A stretch of 14,293 nucleotides of DNA from Nitrosomonas eutropha (lineage in GTDB: Bacteria; Pseudomonadota; Gammaproteobacteria; Burkholderiales; Nitrosomonadaceae). The notes under the pieces were generated by a model. It was not told where the DNA came from and searched no databases. It saw nothing but the letters and a program-made list of their open reading frames with translations. The stretch lies in NCBI GenBank assembly GCA_014584635.1, contig JACTML010000189.1, forward strand, positions 1 to 14,293, written 5' to 3'. Positions within the stretch are counted from its first letter, which is position 1; every line of letters starts with the position of its first letter. Below, one piece after another: positions 14,260-14,293 of this stretch. Made by a program: the position numbers and the translations under genes.

Positions 14260-14293
14260 CCTCGTCATTGCACAAAAGATTGTCATTGCGAGG
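14260..14293. repeat. Possible start of a dispersed GTCATTGCGAGG repeat
   Basis: GTCATTGC occurs twice (14264-14271 and 14282-14289), and CCTCG at 14260-14264 is complementary to CGAGG at 14289-14293. The second copy reads into GTCATTGCGAGG, the opening of a short intergenic repeat that I recall from many bacterial genomes. The window ends before it can be confirmed. It lies in the upstream region of the receptor gene. Confidence 0.3.

Overview
The window looks like a betaproteobacterial chromosome. The lower part carries a chemotaxis block in the order mcp, cheR, cheD, cheB on the minus strand, an arrangement common in that class. The mix of gene types and the moderate base composition would fit the Nitrosomonadales, but that assignment is a guess from memory, not a search result.

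Bases 1-8276 hold the 3' end of a tRNA-Ser gene and a compact integrated element. The element is bounded by a 21-bp direct repeat: one copy completes the tRNA (33-53), the other lies at 8256-8276. It therefore spans about 8.2 kb. A P4-type tyrosine integrase sits next to the tRNA, and copies of an 11-bp motif (AAAACCGGGTA) lie just inside both ends, as expected for arm-type integrase sites. After a 450-bp regulatory gap comes a tightly packed plus-strand operon: an AlpA-like regulator, an unlisted 44-residue membrane peptide, a Toprim primase-like protein, a DUF3987 helicase-like protein, a 388-residue protein with an internal duplication, and an FDXHR-type zinc protein. Most junctions are overlaps or gaps of a few bases. 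A minus-strand ribbon-helix-helix-like gene follows, then a plus-strand pair (a DUF5681/TerS-like protein and an unknown protein), then a decayed Rha-like regulator fragment that ends against the right boundary. I see no capsid, tail, relaxase or conjugation gene. This is the build of a replicating satellite or phage-inducible-island-like element, although its helper is unknown.

The most striking non-gene signal is a dense two-strand array of GCTAA/TTAGC pentamers (14 copies in 233 bp, 4660-4892) inside the 3' end of the DUF3987 gene. It appears in several codon registers, which suggests an iteron-like replication origin embedded in coding sequence.

Bases 8277-9176 are flank: a gap of about 290 bp with no firm gene, then a BrnT/BrnA toxin-antitoxin pair behind a palindromic candidate operator. 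Bases 9177-14195 hold the chemotaxis genes, transcribed leftward: an Aer-like PAS receptor with a CheR/CheB-tethering-type C-terminus (EWEEF), the methyltransferase CheR, the deamidase CheD and the methylesterase CheB. Together these form a complete receptor-adaptation module. CheA, CheW and CheY are not in the window. The last bases look like the start of a dispersed repeat.
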